Source of the DNA: Desulfonatronum thioautotrophicum | GTDB taxonomy: Bacteria; Desulfobacterota; Desulfovibrionia; Desulfovibrionales; Desulfonatronaceae | Direction: 5' to 3' | Assembly: GCF_000934745.1 (NCBI RefSeq) | Contig: NZ_KN882169.1 | Coordinates: 155,110 to 219,109, forward strand | DNA: 64,000 bases | In this document: piece after piece, positions 34,422-44,399 of the stretch | Layout of the letters: each line of letters opens with the position of its first letter | How positions within the stretch are numbered: position 1 is the first letter of the stretch | The notes under the pieces: model-generated | Database searches by the model: none | Told to the model about the DNA's origin: nothing | The model's input: the letters and a program-made list of their open reading frames with translations, nothing else | Position numbers and translations under genes: made by a program

Positions 34422-35372
34422 TCAAGGGTGGGGCAGGGGGGTGCGCAAAAGAATAGTGGCCGGATCCGTACCGGTCTCGGCGGATGGACCGTCCAGGCCG
34501 AGGGAGCCGGACTCCGGCAGAAACGCGGATTGCAGGCGGTGGTTGACCACGGCCGGGAGGACAGCCTGGACATGCTCCGGCAGAACCATGGGCAGTCCTT
34601 CCAGAAAAGCCCAGGCTTGGGCTGCATGAAGAAGTGCGCGGCCGGCTCGCGGAGACAAGCCGGTCTGGAATGCCGTTGATCGGCGAGACGTCAGGAGCAG
34701 GGCCTGAACATAATCCAGCAGGGCGTCGGAGACATGTACGTTTTTGGCTTCACCTTGCAGATCCTGCAAGCGTTCCGGCTGGAGAGCGACCGGTGCTTCA
34801 CGCAAATTTTCACGGGTGTCCCCGATGCGCAGGAGATCTCGTTCCGTGGCCGCGTCCGGGTATCCCAGGCTAATGCGCATCAGAAAACGGTCCAACTGGG
34901 ACTCGGGCAACGGGTATGTACCGATCTGATGCAGTGGATTCTGGGTGGCAATGACGAAAAATGGTACTGACAAGGCTCGGGTTTGGCCGTCCATGGTCAC
35001 TTGTCCCTCTTCCATGGCCTCCAGCAAGGCGCTCTGGGTTTTGGGAGTGGCCCTGTTGATCTCGTCGGCCAGGATGACCTGGGCAAAGATGGGACCGGGG
35101 TGGAAATGGAACAGTTCATTCGTGCGGTCGTAGACGGAGATGCCCAGGATGTCCGCAGGAAGGAGGTCGCTGGTGAACTGGATACGCTGCATCTTCAAAC
35201 CGAGAACCCGGGCCATGGTCTCGGCCAGGGTGGTCTTGCCCACGCCGGGAATATCCTCGATCAGCAGGTGGCCCTTAGCCAGGAGGCAGGCCAAGGCCAG
35301 CTTAATTTCCCGGTCCTTGCCCAACAGGTGGCCGCTGATACCGGTCAAGACATTCTGAAGTTCGGGATGCAT
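34422..35372 (-). CDS. MoxR-family AAA+ ATPase
   Basis: 316 residues. Walker A is IEDIPGVGKTTLAETMA, Walker B is VILADEINRATPKTQSALLE, sensor 1 is FFVIATQNPLHQIGTYPLPE, with an arginine finger in SQLDRFLMRISLGYP. The C-terminal lid (TGLSPRAGRALLHAAQAWA) follows. MoxR ATPases act as chaperones, often with a vWA-domain/DUF58 protein encoded downstream. Here none follows: about 160 bases without a gene separate it from mtaD. The last 20 residues are poorly conserved. Confidence 0.87.
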   Translation of the reverse strand: MHPELQNVLTGISGHLLGKDREIKLALACLLAKGHLLIEDIPGVGKTTLAETMARVLGLKMQRIQFTSDLLPADILGISVYDRTNELFHFHPGPIFAQVILADEINRATPKTQSALLEAMEEGQVTMDGQTRALSVPFFVIATQNPLHQIGTYPLPESQLDRFLMRISLGYPDAATERDLLRIGDTRENLREAPVALQPERLQDLQGEAKNVHVSDALLDYVQALLLTSRRSTAFQTGLSPRAGRALLHAAQAWAFLEGLPMVLPEHVQAVLPAVVNHRLQSAFLPESGSLGLDGPSAETGTDPATILLRTPLPHP

Positions 35373-35386
35373 GGGGCGTTTTTCCG

Positions 35387-37159
35387 TTAAATCGGCCAGC
35401 GAGCCGCAATGGGCATCCGCCAGCCCGAGCCAAAGGCTACGTCGGTTATTTTCAGTCCCGGAGCTGCCTGACGGCGCTTGAATTCGGCATTCTTGATCAG
35501 TTCGACCACCCGATGGACTGCTTCCGGGCTGAAGCCTTCCTTGATGATTTCCTCGCTGGAGCGGTGCAGTTGCACGACGCGCTCCAGGATCGCATCCAGA
35601 ATGTCATATTCCGGCAGGCTGTCCTGGTCGGTCTGGTTCGGGCGCAGTTCCGCGGTGGGCGGTCGGGTCAGTATGCGCTCCGGGATGACCGGGCCGCGAC
35701 AGGCGTTCAGCCATCGGGATGTGGCGTAGACCAGGGTCTTGGGCACATCGGCGATGACCGCCAGTCCTCCGGCCATATCCCCGTACATGGTACAGTAGCC
35801 TACGGCCAACTCCGACTTGTTGCCCGTGGCCAGCAGCATGGATCGGTACTTGTTGGACAGGGCCATGAGCAGGTTGCCCCGAATTCTGGCCTGAATATTC
35901 TCTTCGGTCACGTCCGATGCGTACCCGTTGAATGCTGGAGCCAGGCTTTGCGCAAAGCCCTGCATCAGGGAGTCAATGGGCAGGATGCGGTGGGCGATAC
36001 CCAGATTAGCAGCCAGTTCCAGGGCGTCGTCAATGCTGGCCTGGCTGGTGTACGGCGAGGGCAGCAACACGGCCAGAACGTTCTTTGCGCCCAACGCCTC
36101 GGCGGCAATGGCCGCGGTCAGGGCCGAATCAATCCCTCCGGACAGCCCCAGCAAGGCTTGGCTGAAACCAATTTTGCCCAGGTAATCCCGTACGCCCAAA
36201 ACCAGGGCGCTCCAGGTTTCCTCTTCTCGTGACTCGGGATGGTAACCGTGGAAGCGGGCCGTTTGCACCGGAAGCGGCGCCAGAGAAGGGCACTCGGGTT
36301 CCACATTGCGCGGGCCATGCCGCTCCATCCGGTTGTCCTGGACGCTCCTGGTGCCTTGGTTGATTTCAACTGATGGTTTCGCACCGGTCCAGGAGCCGAT
36401 ATCCACGACAACAAGGTCCTCGGCAAAGGCCGCCGCCGCGGCGATCTGGCCGCCATCCGGGTCGAAAGCGCAACTGCGGCCGTCGAAAATCAAATCATCG
36501 TTGCCACCTACCTGATTCACATAGATTAGCGGCAATCGGTGTTTGAGAGCCATCTCCGAGAGCATGCGCCGGCGGAAGGCATGTTTCTCCAGATGGAAGG
36601 GGGAGGCGGAAAGATTGACAATGCAGTGTACATCCTGTTGCGCTAGGAGATCCACCGGATCGGCCCGATAGCGCCTGGAGGTCCAGAAGTCCTTGTCGTT
36701 CCAGATATCCTCGCAAATGGTCACACCGATCCGATGCCCCAAGAGTTCAAACCATCCCGGCGCGTCAAAGGGCTCAAAATAACGGTCTTCATCAAAAACG
36801 TCGTAGGTGGGCAGCAGGGTTTTGTGGAAGACCCCCCGGACGTCACCCTGATGCAGCAGAGCCGCACTGTTCCAGAGCGGACGGCCCTGGCAGGTGGCGT
36901 TCACCTCGGCCAATCCGACCAGGACCGGTGGGGCATCGGCCAGTTCCCGACCCAGAGAGCGCAGAACATGCCAGCTGGAATCAATGAACCCCTTGTTCAG
37001 GATCAGGTCCCGGGGTGGATAGCCCAAAAGGGACAATTCTGAACAGACACAGAGGTCAGCGGCATGCTCCGCCGCCCTGTGGACCGCATCGGATATCTTG
37101 CGGGCATTTCCATCAAGGTCACCGACGGTGAAGTTGTTTTGCAACAGGGCAATGCGCAT
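35387..37159 (-). CDS. nadE: Glutamine-dependent NAD+ synthetase
   Basis: 590 residues, a fusion of nitrilase-type glutaminase and synthetase. The glutaminase triad is visible: Glu in CVCSELSLLGYPPRD, Lys in VFHKTLLPTYDVFDEDRYF, Cys in GVTICEDIWND. The synthetase half has the PP-loop LGLSGGIDSALTAAIA and the conserved ELAVGYCTMYGDMAGGLAVI. It makes NAD from deamido-NAD using glutamine. It lies between moxR and ybeY with short gaps on the same strand. Confidence 0.93.
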   Translation of the reverse strand: MRIALLQNNFTVGDLDGNARKISDAVHRAAEHAADLCVCSELSLLGYPPRDLILNKGFIDSSWHVLRSLGRELADAPPVLVGLAEVNATCQGRPLWNSAALLHQGDVRGVFHKTLLPTYDVFDEDRYFEPFDAPGWFELLGHRIGVTICEDIWNDKDFWTSRRYRADPVDLLAQQDVHCIVNLSASPFHLEKHAFRRRMLSEMALKHRLPLIYVNQVGGNDDLIFDGRSCAFDPDGGQIAAAAAFAEDLVVVDIGSWTGAKPSVEINQGTRSVQDNRMERHGPRNVEPECPSLAPLPVQTARFHGYHPESREEETWSALVLGVRDYLGKIGFSQALLGLSGGIDSALTAAIAAEALGAKNVLAVLLPSPYTSQASIDDALELAANLGIAHRILPIDSLMQGFAQSLAPAFNGYASDVTEENIQARIRGNLLMALSNKYRSMLLATGNKSELAVGYCTMYGDMAGGLAVIADVPKTLVYATSRWLNACRGPVIPERILTRPPTAELRPNQTDQDSLPEYDILDAILERVVQLHRSSEEIIKEGFSPEAVHRVVELIKNAEFKRRQAAPGLKITDVAFGSGWRMPIAARWPI

Positions 37160-37175
37160 AACGTGGTTTACGGGG

Positions 37176-37649
37176 TCATGGTTGGCTGGAGGCGGAGCTG
37201 GAAAGCGGCTGTTCCTGCAAGCTGGCGAGCACCTGATCGGTCAACTCGTCCATGTCGGAGCCATGGGCGAAGCCCGCAAGGTGCAGCACGGCATGGGTCA
37301 CCAGACGAATAAAATGTTCACGGGGCGCCTGGCCGTACAGTACGGCTTCCCGGAGTACAGCGTCCGCACTGATCACGATGGCCCCTGATAATGTACTCCA
37401 ATCCGTGCAGGAAGAATTATCCTGGAAATCCGGAAAGCCGAGAACGTTGGTCGGGCCCGCTCCACCCAGGTGTCTGCGATGCAGTTTTGTGATGACGCGG
37501 TCCGAAGTGATGCGTAGCTCCAGTCTGGATGTCTCCCTGGAGCCGGAGCAGTGATTCACGGCATCGAAAATCCGATTCATGATATCCCGCAACTCCAAAC
37601 GGCTCAGGGGCAGAACCGGATGCCGCAGAGCCGCGGGGTCGACCAGCAT
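37176..37649 (-). CDS. ybeY: Endoribonuclease YbeY
   Basis: 157 residues from the ATG at 37649, 8 bases after the preceding stop; the frame is open to 37736 but that would overlap the 7TM-HD gene by 80 bases. The zinc motif H-x3-H-x5-H is VTHAVLHLAGFAHGSDMD, with the LHRRHLGGAGPTNVLGFPD substrate loop before it. It acts in 16S rRNA 3'-end processing and ribosome quality control. The gap between the loop and the zinc motif is shorter than in E. coli, but the core is intact. Confidence 0.85.
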   Translation of the reverse strand: MLVDPAALRHPVLPLSRLELRDIMNRIFDAVNHCSGSRETSRLELRITSDRVITKLHRRHLGGAGPTNVLGFPDFQDNSSCTDWSTLSGAIVISADAVLREAVLYGQAPREHFIRLVTHAVLHLAGFAHGSDMDELTDQVLASLQEQPLSSSASSQP

Positions 37650-37656
37650 TCTGGGT

Positions 37657-39960
37657 TCAGCGGGCTGGGGCAAACCGGTGGGGGATTCCCCTCGCGGCTT
37701 CGGGCCTGGGCGGCGGGGACGCAGCATGGGCTCCAACTTTGGGATAATCGATGCGTTGATGAAAAATGCCGGTCAGGATGCGCTGGAAGGTTTCGCTGAG
37801 GATGCTCAGATCCTTCAGGCTGAGGTCTGAATCATCCAGTTGGCCTTCATTGAAGACCGCGCGCACCAGATTCTGGATATGGTTACGTACCCGACTGGGC
37901 GTCGGATCAACCAGGGTCCGGCTGGAAGCCTCGATGGCATCAGCCAGGAGGATGATCCCGGCTTCCTTGGATTGCGGTTTTGGTCCCGGGTAGCGGAAAT
38001 CGTCCTCCCGAACGCATTCCAGACCTTTTCCTTCACAAATTTTCTGGGCTTTTTGATAAAAATAGACAATCAGCCGGGAGCCATGGTGCTGCTGAATCAG
38101 ATCCGTGATTTCCGAGCCCAGCTTGTGCTCCGTGGCCAATTCCACACCTTTCTTGACATGGGAAATCAGGATCAGGGCGCTCATGGACGGAGCCAATTTG
38201 TCATGCCGATTTTCGCACCCGAATTGATTTTCGATAAAGTAGTGTGGATTCTTGATCTTGCCAATGTCATGATACAAGGCTGCGACCTTGGCCAGGAGCG
38301 GGTTCGCCCCAATGGCCTTGGCTCCGGCCTCGGCCATGTTGGCCACAATCAAGCAGTGGTGGTAGGTTCCCGGAGCGTTGACCATCAGGGATTGGAGCAG
38401 GGGTTGGTCCAGGCTCATCATTTCCAGCAACTTGAATCGTGAGGTGTAGCCGAAAAGGTATTCCACTACCGGACTGAAGGCCAAAAGCAGCAAAATGGAC
38501 AGTATCGCTCCGGTCGCACTGAACAGAGATCCGGCCATGAACCATGAAAATCCTTGAAAATCAAGAAGATTCAGGGCGGCCCATGTGCCCAGGAAAAGAC
38601 CCAGCAAGGGCAAGCTGCTGCGGAGAATGTCCGTTCTGGTCTGGGCGCCGCGCAGCAGCAGCGCGCAGCCCACCGCGCCGATGAGATAGAACAGGAACAG
38701 GTCAAAACCGGCCTGGAGCATCTGGGTGCAGAGGAAGGCCATCAACGCGCCGGAAAAAATACAGACCAGCAATGGGAAAAACAGGGCAAGCACTCCGGCT
38801 GCTCCAGCAACCGGCAGGCTATAGACGAAAATGTCCGGAGTCATGGTCAGCAGTTCGCGACTCAGGGGAAATCGGTACATGGCCACCAATTTGGCCATGG
38901 CCGCGACGGTGAACATCACCGAAGCCAGCAGCAGGGCATCCCTGGTGGTCAGGCGTTGCCGCCTTTTGCCAGTGACCTGGAAAATCGCCAAACTGAAGAT
39001 CAGGGAAAGCAGCAGCACGCCGCTGAAGCGATCCCAGTCGTAGCCTCCGTCACGCCCGGCAAAGACAGCCTGCATCTTTTGCTGTTGTTCAGCGGTGACG
39101 CGTTCACCCTTGCGGACGATCATCTCGCCCTTTTTGATCTGATAGAAGACCGGGTCCACGGATTGGACCGCACTGGCCATCCGGGCTTGGGTTGCTTCCT
39201 GGTTCGGCGTCAAGTTCGGGCGCAACAGGGGAGTCAATAATTCTTCCACGGCACGACGGACATTAACCGGAAGGTTCAAGCTGGTGCGCAGGTGCAGGTC
39301 CAAGGTGCGCATCAATCCGTCCAGGTCCGGAAAATCCGCCGGACTGAGATGGAGCTGTTCATTTTCCGTGGACAGGTCGCGAACGATCATCCCGGAGGTG
39401 ATGTCCGAGGCAAAACGGCGATCAGCCAGCACACCTCGCTCATAGGCCTCCTCCAGCCAGGGCAGAATCTGCACCATCAGCAGGTTGTGAAAGGATTGCC
39501 GGCTCCATTCGCTCCAGATTCCGGTGGGTATGCGGATGTTCAGTTCCTCGGCAACCAGGGTTTGGATCTGGGGCGTGGTTTCCGGAGTGGCCGAAGCGAT
39601 AATGTCCAACAAGCTGACGATTCTGCGGGCCATTTGGGCAAAGGGCATCTGGGCCAGGTCAAAAATCGGGGGCTGGCTTTGGCTTACCATCTCCCGGCGG
39701 GCCCGCGTTGATTCCTGATCTTCGATCAACATATCCCGGGGCGCGGTAACGTCCTGGGCCGCGATTTCTCCCTCCACGAAGATGCGCCCACCCGGCTCGA
39801 TACTCAGGCCGGACAGGGCGGCGACCAGAACCATGCAGCCCATGAACACCAACAGACTGCCAAATCGGCTCTCCGGCGACGGACCGACCTTGGAGGACAA
39901 GGGAGACGACGTCTTGGTGTTAGCCTTTTTGGCGGGAGTCTTGGCGTGGGTATCGGTCAT
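37657..39960 (-). CDS. 7TM-HD family phosphohydrolase (PgpH-like)
   Basis: 767 residues from the ATG at 39960. An N-terminal anchor (LVFMGCMVLVAALSGL) and a large extracytoplasmic 7TMR-HDED domain (about residues 60-290) lead to seven membrane helices (e.g. FSGVLLLSLIFSLAIF, ALLLASVMFTVAAMAKLVAM) and a C-terminal HD domain: YHHCLIVANMAEAGAKAIG, ALYHDIGKIKNPHYFIENQ, ILISHVKKGVELA. PgpH homologues hydrolyse cyclic di-AMP; activity here is inferred. Start and end overlap or abut phoH and ybeY, a conserved gene order. Confidence 0.9.
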   Translation of the reverse strand: MTDTHAKTPAKKANTKTSSPLSSKVGPSPESRFGSLLVFMGCMVLVAALSGLSIEPGGRIFVEGEIAAQDVTAPRDMLIEDQESTRARREMVSQSQPPIFDLAQMPFAQMARRIVSLLDIIASATPETTPQIQTLVAEELNIRIPTGIWSEWSRQSFHNLLMVQILPWLEEAYERGVLADRRFASDITSGMIVRDLSTENEQLHLSPADFPDLDGLMRTLDLHLRTSLNLPVNVRRAVEELLTPLLRPNLTPNQEATQARMASAVQSVDPVFYQIKKGEMIVRKGERVTAEQQQKMQAVFAGRDGGYDWDRFSGVLLLSLIFSLAIFQVTGKRRQRLTTRDALLLASVMFTVAAMAKLVAMYRFPLSRELLTMTPDIFVYSLPVAGAAGVLALFFPLLVCIFSGALMAFLCTQMLQAGFDLFLFYLIGAVGCALLLRGAQTRTDILRSSLPLLGLFLGTWAALNLLDFQGFSWFMAGSLFSATGAILSILLLLAFSPVVEYLFGYTSRFKLLEMMSLDQPLLQSLMVNAPGTYHHCLIVANMAEAGAKAIGANPLLAKVAALYHDIGKIKNPHYFIENQFGCENRHDKLAPSMSALILISHVKKGVELATEHKLGSEITDLIQQHHGSRLIVYFYQKAQKICEGKGLECVREDDFRYPGPKPQSKEAGIILLADAIEASSRTLVDPTPSRVRNHIQNLVRAVFNEGQLDDSDLSLKDLSILSETFQRILTGIFHQRIDYPKVGAHAASPPPRPEAARGIPHRFAPAR

Positions 39961-40897
39961 AGGCATGGACAATGCGGCCAACCAGGGGGTGCCTGATCAC
40001 ATCTTCCTCGTGAAAATGAATAAACTGGAGCCCGGAGACGGTGGAAAGCACTTTTTCCGCCTGGACCAATCCGGACCGGGCGTGCACCGGAAGATCGATC
40101 TGGGTGATGTCCCCGGTGACTACGGCCTTGGAGCCGAAGCCCAATCGGGTCAGGAACATCTTCATCTGCTCCTGGGTTGTATTCTGAGCCTCGTCAAGAA
40201 TGATGAACGCATCGTTCAGCGTGCGTCCGCGCATGAACGCCAGAGGTGCGATTTCGATCACTCCGGTTTCCACCATTTCCTGAACCTTCCGGAACTCCAG
40301 CATATCGTGGAGGGCGTCATACAGAGGGCGCAGGTACGGATTGACCTTTTCCACCAGATCCCCAGGGAGAAAACCAAGTTTCTCACCGGCTTCCACCGCG
40401 GGCCGGGTCAACACCAGGCGCTTGACCTCTTTTTTGGTCAGGGCGGATACGGCCATGGCCACCGCCAGATAGGTTTTACCCGTGCCCGCGGGGCCGATGC
40501 CGAAAACCAGATCGTTGCGGCGAATGGCCTCCAGATAGCTGCGCTGGCTGATGGTTCGGGGGGTAATTGTCCGCTTGGGGGAGACAGCGTAGACGACATC
40601 CTTGAAAACGGATTTGATGTCCGCCTGGGGATCGCGGCATAAAATTCTCCAGGCATGATCCACGTCCTGTGGCTGGATAAGCTTGTCGGTACGCTGCAGG
40701 CCATGCAATTGAACCAGACAGTTGGCGGCCAGATCCACGGTTTGCTGGTCGTTTCCGCGCAGTACGGCAACGGACCCGGCACTATCAGCGGAGATTCCGC
40801 TTAAATCCGCAAGCTGGCGCAGATGCGCGTTGTGCGGGCCGAACAATTTTTGCGCCTCGGCAGCACTTTGAAACTCCAAGCGGCGTTCAATTGACAT
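39920..40897 (-). CDS. phoH: PhoH-like ATPase
   Basis: 325 residues from the ATG at 40897 (MSIERRLEFQSAA). It has an N-terminal KH-like/leader region, then Walker A GPAGTGKTYLAVAMA and Walker B DAFIILDEAQNTTQEQMKMF, with the TRPAVEAGEKLGFLPGDL motif between them. Its 3' end overlaps the 7TM-HD gene by 41 bases. PhoH/PhoL proteins act with YbeY in RNA metabolism, consistent with the neighbourhood. Confidence 0.92.
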   Translation of the reverse strand: MSIERRLEFQSAAEAQKLFGPHNAHLRQLADLSGISADSAGSVAVLRGNDQQTVDLAANCLVQLHGLQRTDKLIQPQDVDHAWRILCRDPQADIKSVFKDVVYAVSPKRTITPRTISQRSYLEAIRRNDLVFGIGPAGTGKTYLAVAMAVSALTKKEVKRLVLTRPAVEAGEKLGFLPGDLVEKVNPYLRPLYDALHDMLEFRKVQEMVETGVIEIAPLAFMRGRTLNDAFIILDEAQNTTQEQMKMFLTRLGFGSKAVVTGDITQIDLPVHARSGLVQAEKVLSTVSGLQFIHFHEEDVIRHPLVGRIVHAYDRYPRQDSRQKG

Positions 40898-40902
40898 GCG
40901 GG

Positions 40903-41955
40903 CTATCCCCCGATGGCGGACATGATTTTGCGGCAAACCGAGCGGTCCCGGCCCTGGGCAGCCAATATTTCATGACCCATTGGTTTGACTTTCCCAGCCC
41001 GGATGATCACCCGGCGCAAATGCTCTCGTCCCAGCTTGGGCGAACGGAGAATCGGCCGCAGACGATATTCCTTATCCGAAAAGAGGCAGGTACGCAGTCG
41101 ACCGTCTGGGGTGATGCGCAACCTGTTGCACTGACCGCAAAAATGGGAACTGAGTGGCGAGATGACCCCAATCCGGCCCTGGCCGTTTCGGATGGTGAAC
41201 ATCCTGGCCGGACCACGTCGTTTTTCCAGGCCGACCACCGGATCGAGGTGGACGATCTCACCGGCATCGCGGAGAATTTCCGTTGCCGTCCAAAGCTGCT
41301 CCGGACGCCAGACGGTCTGTTCGCCCACAGGCATGAATTCGATGAACCGCAGGTCCAGGGGGAACTGCTCCGCGAACCGGACAAAGGCCGGCAACTCGTC
41401 GTCGTTGATGCCTTTCAAGGCCACGACATTTATTTTGACCCGAAGGCCCTGGTCCAGGCACTGATCAATGGCCCCGCGAACTTGGGGGAAAAAATCTCGT
41501 CCGGTGATGCGCTGGAATTTTTCCCGATTCAGCGTGTCCAGGGAGATGTTCAGACCCTGGACACCGATCTCCTTGAGCGCGGAAATCTTGCCGGAAAGCA
41601 GCGTGGCATTGGTGGTCAGACGCATGTCCAGGTGGGGATGGCGTTGCAGAACCTGCTCAAGAAAGTGCAAAAAATTTCGGCGGATGAATGGTTCCCCTCC
41701 GGTAAAGCGGACCTTGGAGATATTCAACTCCGAAGCTACCGCGATCAATTCCAGGCATTCCTCGTAGCTGAGCATTTGCTCGTGGGGCAGCATTTTCAGG
41801 CCCGTACAGGACGAGCGGCAGTAGAGACAGCGCAGATTGCACCGGTCCGTAATGCTCAGCCGCAGATAGTTGATGCTGCGGCCGTGATGGTCGACCATGG
41901 TTTCGGATAGCGGAAGACCGCTGTGCTGCTGAACCGGCGGAGAGAGAAGCGTCAT
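40903..41955 (-). CDS. moaA: GTP 3',8-cyclase (molybdenum cofactor synthesis)
   Basis: About 350 residues. The radical-SAM cluster C-x3-C-x2-C is TDRCNLRCLYCRS. The second cluster is CGQCNRLRITPDGRLRTCLF, and the essential C-terminal Gly-Gly closes the protein (MSAIGG). FTGGEPFIRR and NISLDTLNREKFQRITG are family blocks. The start is uncertain: ATGs at 41982, 41955 and 41898 all lie between the upstream stop and the conserved core and none has a clear ribosome site; MVDHHGRSINYLRLS from 41898 resembles the usual N-terminus. Confidence 0.88.
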   Translation of the reverse strand: MTLLSPPVQQHSGLPLSETMVDHHGRSINYLRLSITDRCNLRCLYCRSSCTGLKMLPHEQMLSYEECLELIAVASELNISKVRFTGGEPFIRRNFLHFLEQVLQRHPHLDMRLTTNATLLSGKISALKEIGVQGLNISLDTLNREKFQRITGRDFFPQVRGAIDQCLDQGLRVKINVVALKGINDDELPAFVRFAEQFPLDLRFIEFMPVGEQTVWRPEQLWTATEILRDAGEIVHLDPVVGLEKRRGPARMFTIRNGQGRIGVISPLSSHFCGQCNRLRITPDGRLRTCLFSDKEYRLRPILRSPKLGREHLRRVIIRAGKVKPMGHEILAAQGRDRSVCRKIMSAIGG

Positions 41956-42001
41956 GCGTGTTGTCCGGGGAAACGGGGGCATCGTGAAACAAGGGTTGCG
42001 G

Positions 42002-43618
42002 TCACGATGCGATCCGCAGTTTGTGCTCCAGTTCAGGGTCCAGAGGAACATGCAGGGTCTTAAAGACGCTGTCCACTGTTGCCATGCCCGGCGTGCCCTT
42101 GACCGGCCGAACGTGTTTGACCTGGGCACAGATGATCGTGGCCTGGCCGGCTGCCGCGAAATGGCTGGCCAGCCCGGCCAGTGCAGCGGCCTGCTCCAGG
42201 GACCGGTCCGGAACATCCTGGTTCGGGGCGTCACGCTTCAGGATCAGGTGCGCTCCAGGCCCGTCGGCGGCGTGAAACCAGAAATCAAAGGGGCTGGCAA
42301 ATTTGGTCAGGAGCTGATGGTTGGCCTTCTGGTTCTTGCCGCGTAACAGGACAAAGCCGTCGCTACTCAAAAAGCGATGCAGGGGCAAGGAGCGCTCTTT
42401 CCTGTTTCTGCTCCCGAGCCTCAGGTTAGGTTTGGGAGGATGTGTCGGCCGTGCATCACGCTCTCCATTGGAAAACGCTGCGTCTTCAACCTCCAGAAGC
42501 TTCTTTTCCAGAGATTCGCGATGGTGCTGGACATGGTCCAGACCGCGACGGCCTTTTTCGGCCAACCGAAACCAGCGCTGCATGTTTTCCAGGATCGTCA
42601 TCCGGGGATCAAGACGCAACTCGATGGGATGTTCCCGCGCATCGGTCACGGTCAGGCTTTCCACCTTGGATCGCGGCGACATCTGCTGCAGGGGAAGCTG
42701 ATAGAGGTGGTGGCGGACCATTTCGGCGTGATCCGCCAGTCGGACGTATCCGCGCAGTCGTTGTTCATCAGCTTCCAGATTCCGTCGCAGCCGAGCCAGG
42801 CGTTTGCGCTCCTGAGCATTAGGAAGTGATGTCCCTGGAGCGCTTTGCCGGGGAAAAAAGAGTTCCTCAGCTAAATGACGCGACGCCTCCAGAGCAGACG
42901 AACAAACCTGCTCCACCTGGTTATGGCGGACACGATCCGGCAGAGGCCAGGGAGTCGCTATGGGCGGTTTTCGGGATTGCGCTACGGCTCGGTAGAGATA
43001 ATAGGCCCCGGGGGGAAGGCCGGATCGCAAGTTGTCGAGCAGAGCGCGGCCTTGTTCCTCGGACAGGGCGTCCAGGGTGCGGCGCAAAAGTGGAGAAATA
43101 TGGGGATGGGTTTGCCAAATGTCCGGATTGGAACGGATTTCTTCCCAGGATGGCCAAATGACTTGCGTCGAATGCATTTCCAAGGAGGCATCGTCGGGAG
43201 CAAGGCCAGGAGAGATTGTCGTCGATGGATGTGACCCTCTTGGCCTTGCGTTTGGGCTGGAAACCCCATGTCGGGCGTCCAGGGAAAGCCAAACCCGTGA
43301 TTCACCGTGGTCAAGGCCGAGATGTAGACAGCGGTGGACCCAATCGGAGCGCAGTTCTTGAATCCGGCGGCCAAGTACCAGTTTACGCAAGCGCATCACC
43401 TGGGACGAGGGCTGGTCAGGATTTCTGGGCGCCTCAGATGCCGGCATCAACGCCACCGCGGACGGGTGGTGGCTGAAGAGGAGAAATCGGGGATGATCAG
43501 ATGGTTGCAGACGGAAGGTCCACCACCCCGGCCGTGGAGCATAGATCCGTTCCAATCGTCTGCCCACCAGCATGGGATGTATTTCATCCATGACATGTCG
43601 GAAGAGCAGGGCCTCCAT
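42002..43618 (-). CDS. NFACT-family protein (RqcH/Rqc2-like)
   Basis: 538 residues. It shows an N-terminal NFACT-N domain (LLFRHVMDEIHPMLVGRRLE), a central coiled coil with ARLRRNLEADEQRLRGYVRL, and a C-terminal NFACT-R domain (SSDGFVLLRGKNQKANHQLL, FWFHAADGPGAHLILKR, AKHVRPVKG-like KHVRPVKGTPGMATV). Homologues bind stalled 50S-peptidyl-tRNA complexes and add C-terminal alanine tails; many are annotated as fibronectin-binding proteins. Located just before moaA on the same strand. Confidence 0.88.
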   Translation of the reverse strand: MEALLFRHVMDEIHPMLVGRRLERIYAPRPGWWTFRLQPSDHPRFLLFSHHPSAVALMPASEAPRNPDQPSSQVMRLRKLVLGRRIQELRSDWVHRCLHLGLDHGESRVWLSLDARHGVSSPNARPRGSHPSTTISPGLAPDDASLEMHSTQVIWPSWEEIRSNPDIWQTHPHISPLLRRTLDALSEEQGRALLDNLRSGLPPGAYYLYRAVAQSRKPPIATPWPLPDRVRHNQVEQVCSSALEASRHLAEELFFPRQSAPGTSLPNAQERKRLARLRRNLEADEQRLRGYVRLADHAEMVRHHLYQLPLQQMSPRSKVESLTVTDAREHPIELRLDPRMTILENMQRWFRLAEKGRRGLDHVQHHRESLEKKLLEVEDAAFSNGERDARPTHPPKPNLRLGSRNRKERSLPLHRFLSSDGFVLLRGKNQKANHQLLTKFASPFDFWFHAADGPGAHLILKRDAPNQDVPDRSLEQAAALAGLASHFAAAGQATIICAQVKHVRPVKGTPGMATVDSVFKTLHVPLDPELEHKLRIAS

Positions 43619-43709
43619 CAATTATGACAGCGTGTCGGCAAAAACATGCATGAAAGAGAAGCCACTGGGGCGGCATTGCAGGCATCCCCCAAGCATGGCG
43701 CAATGCGTC

Positions 43710-44072
43710 CTAGTCACCACGCAACTGTTCCTCTTCTTCCCGGGCGCTTTTGCACTTGATGCACAAGGTGGTCACCGGTCTGGCCTTGAGGCGCTCAATA
43801 CTGATATCGTCTCCGCAATCCTCGCACATCCCATAGGTTCCGTTATTAATCCGTCCCAGTGCCTCCTGGATTTTGGGAATCAGCTTGCGCTCCCGATCCC
43901 GGAGACGCAACATAAAGGAACGGTCGGTCTCCATGGTCGCCCGGTCCGCGGGATCGGCATGGACTTCCCTATGGTCGGTCATGTCGTCCAGGGTTTCGGA
44001 CCCGCGCTGGTTGATGTCCTGAATGGTATCCTTGAGCATTTTCTCAAAAAAATCCAAATCTTTCTGGTCCAT
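43710..44072 (-). CDS. dksA: DksA/TraR-family zinc-finger regulator
   Basis: 120 residues. A coiled-coil N-terminus carries acidic tip residues (ADPADRATMETDRSF), and the four-cysteine zinc finger CEDCGDD...TLCIKCK closes the protein. The length is typical of deltaproteobacterial DksA. It binds the secondary channel of RNA polymerase with ppGpp in the stringent response. GAGGGAT precedes the start. Confidence 0.9.
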   Translation of the reverse strand: MDQKDLDFFEKMLKDTIQDINQRGSETLDDMTDHREVHADPADRATMETDRSFMLRLRDRERKLIPKIQEALGRINNGTYGMCEDCGDDISIERLKARPVTTLCIKCKSAREEEEQLRGD

Positions 44073-44399
44073 GATCCCTCCGTGAAGATGATAACCGATT
44101 GGCGCAATGGAACGGATACTATGTTCTCAACCGGCGTTGGCAAGAGATGGGCAAGACGTTGTTGTCAGACTAAAGAGCAAACCGGCCGAACAGGAAGTGA
44201 TCGCAATGCGTCTCATTCCGCTTAGACTGTTGTGCCTCGGGCCCCATCGGCTTCAGTGTAATTGATAATTATACGAACCTCGGCAGGGAATGGCAATATT
44301 CAGCCAGGTTTTGAAAAAGTCCTTATCCTTCAGTTCATTAAAAAAATCGCAACTACTCAGCTTGGGTTGGAAAAAGGCATCTTTTCAAAAAATTGCGGC

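Noticed and set aside
41956-42234. N-terminal extension of moaA by up to 93 codons
   Set aside because: It lies inside the NFACT gene in another frame and resembles no MoaA sequence.
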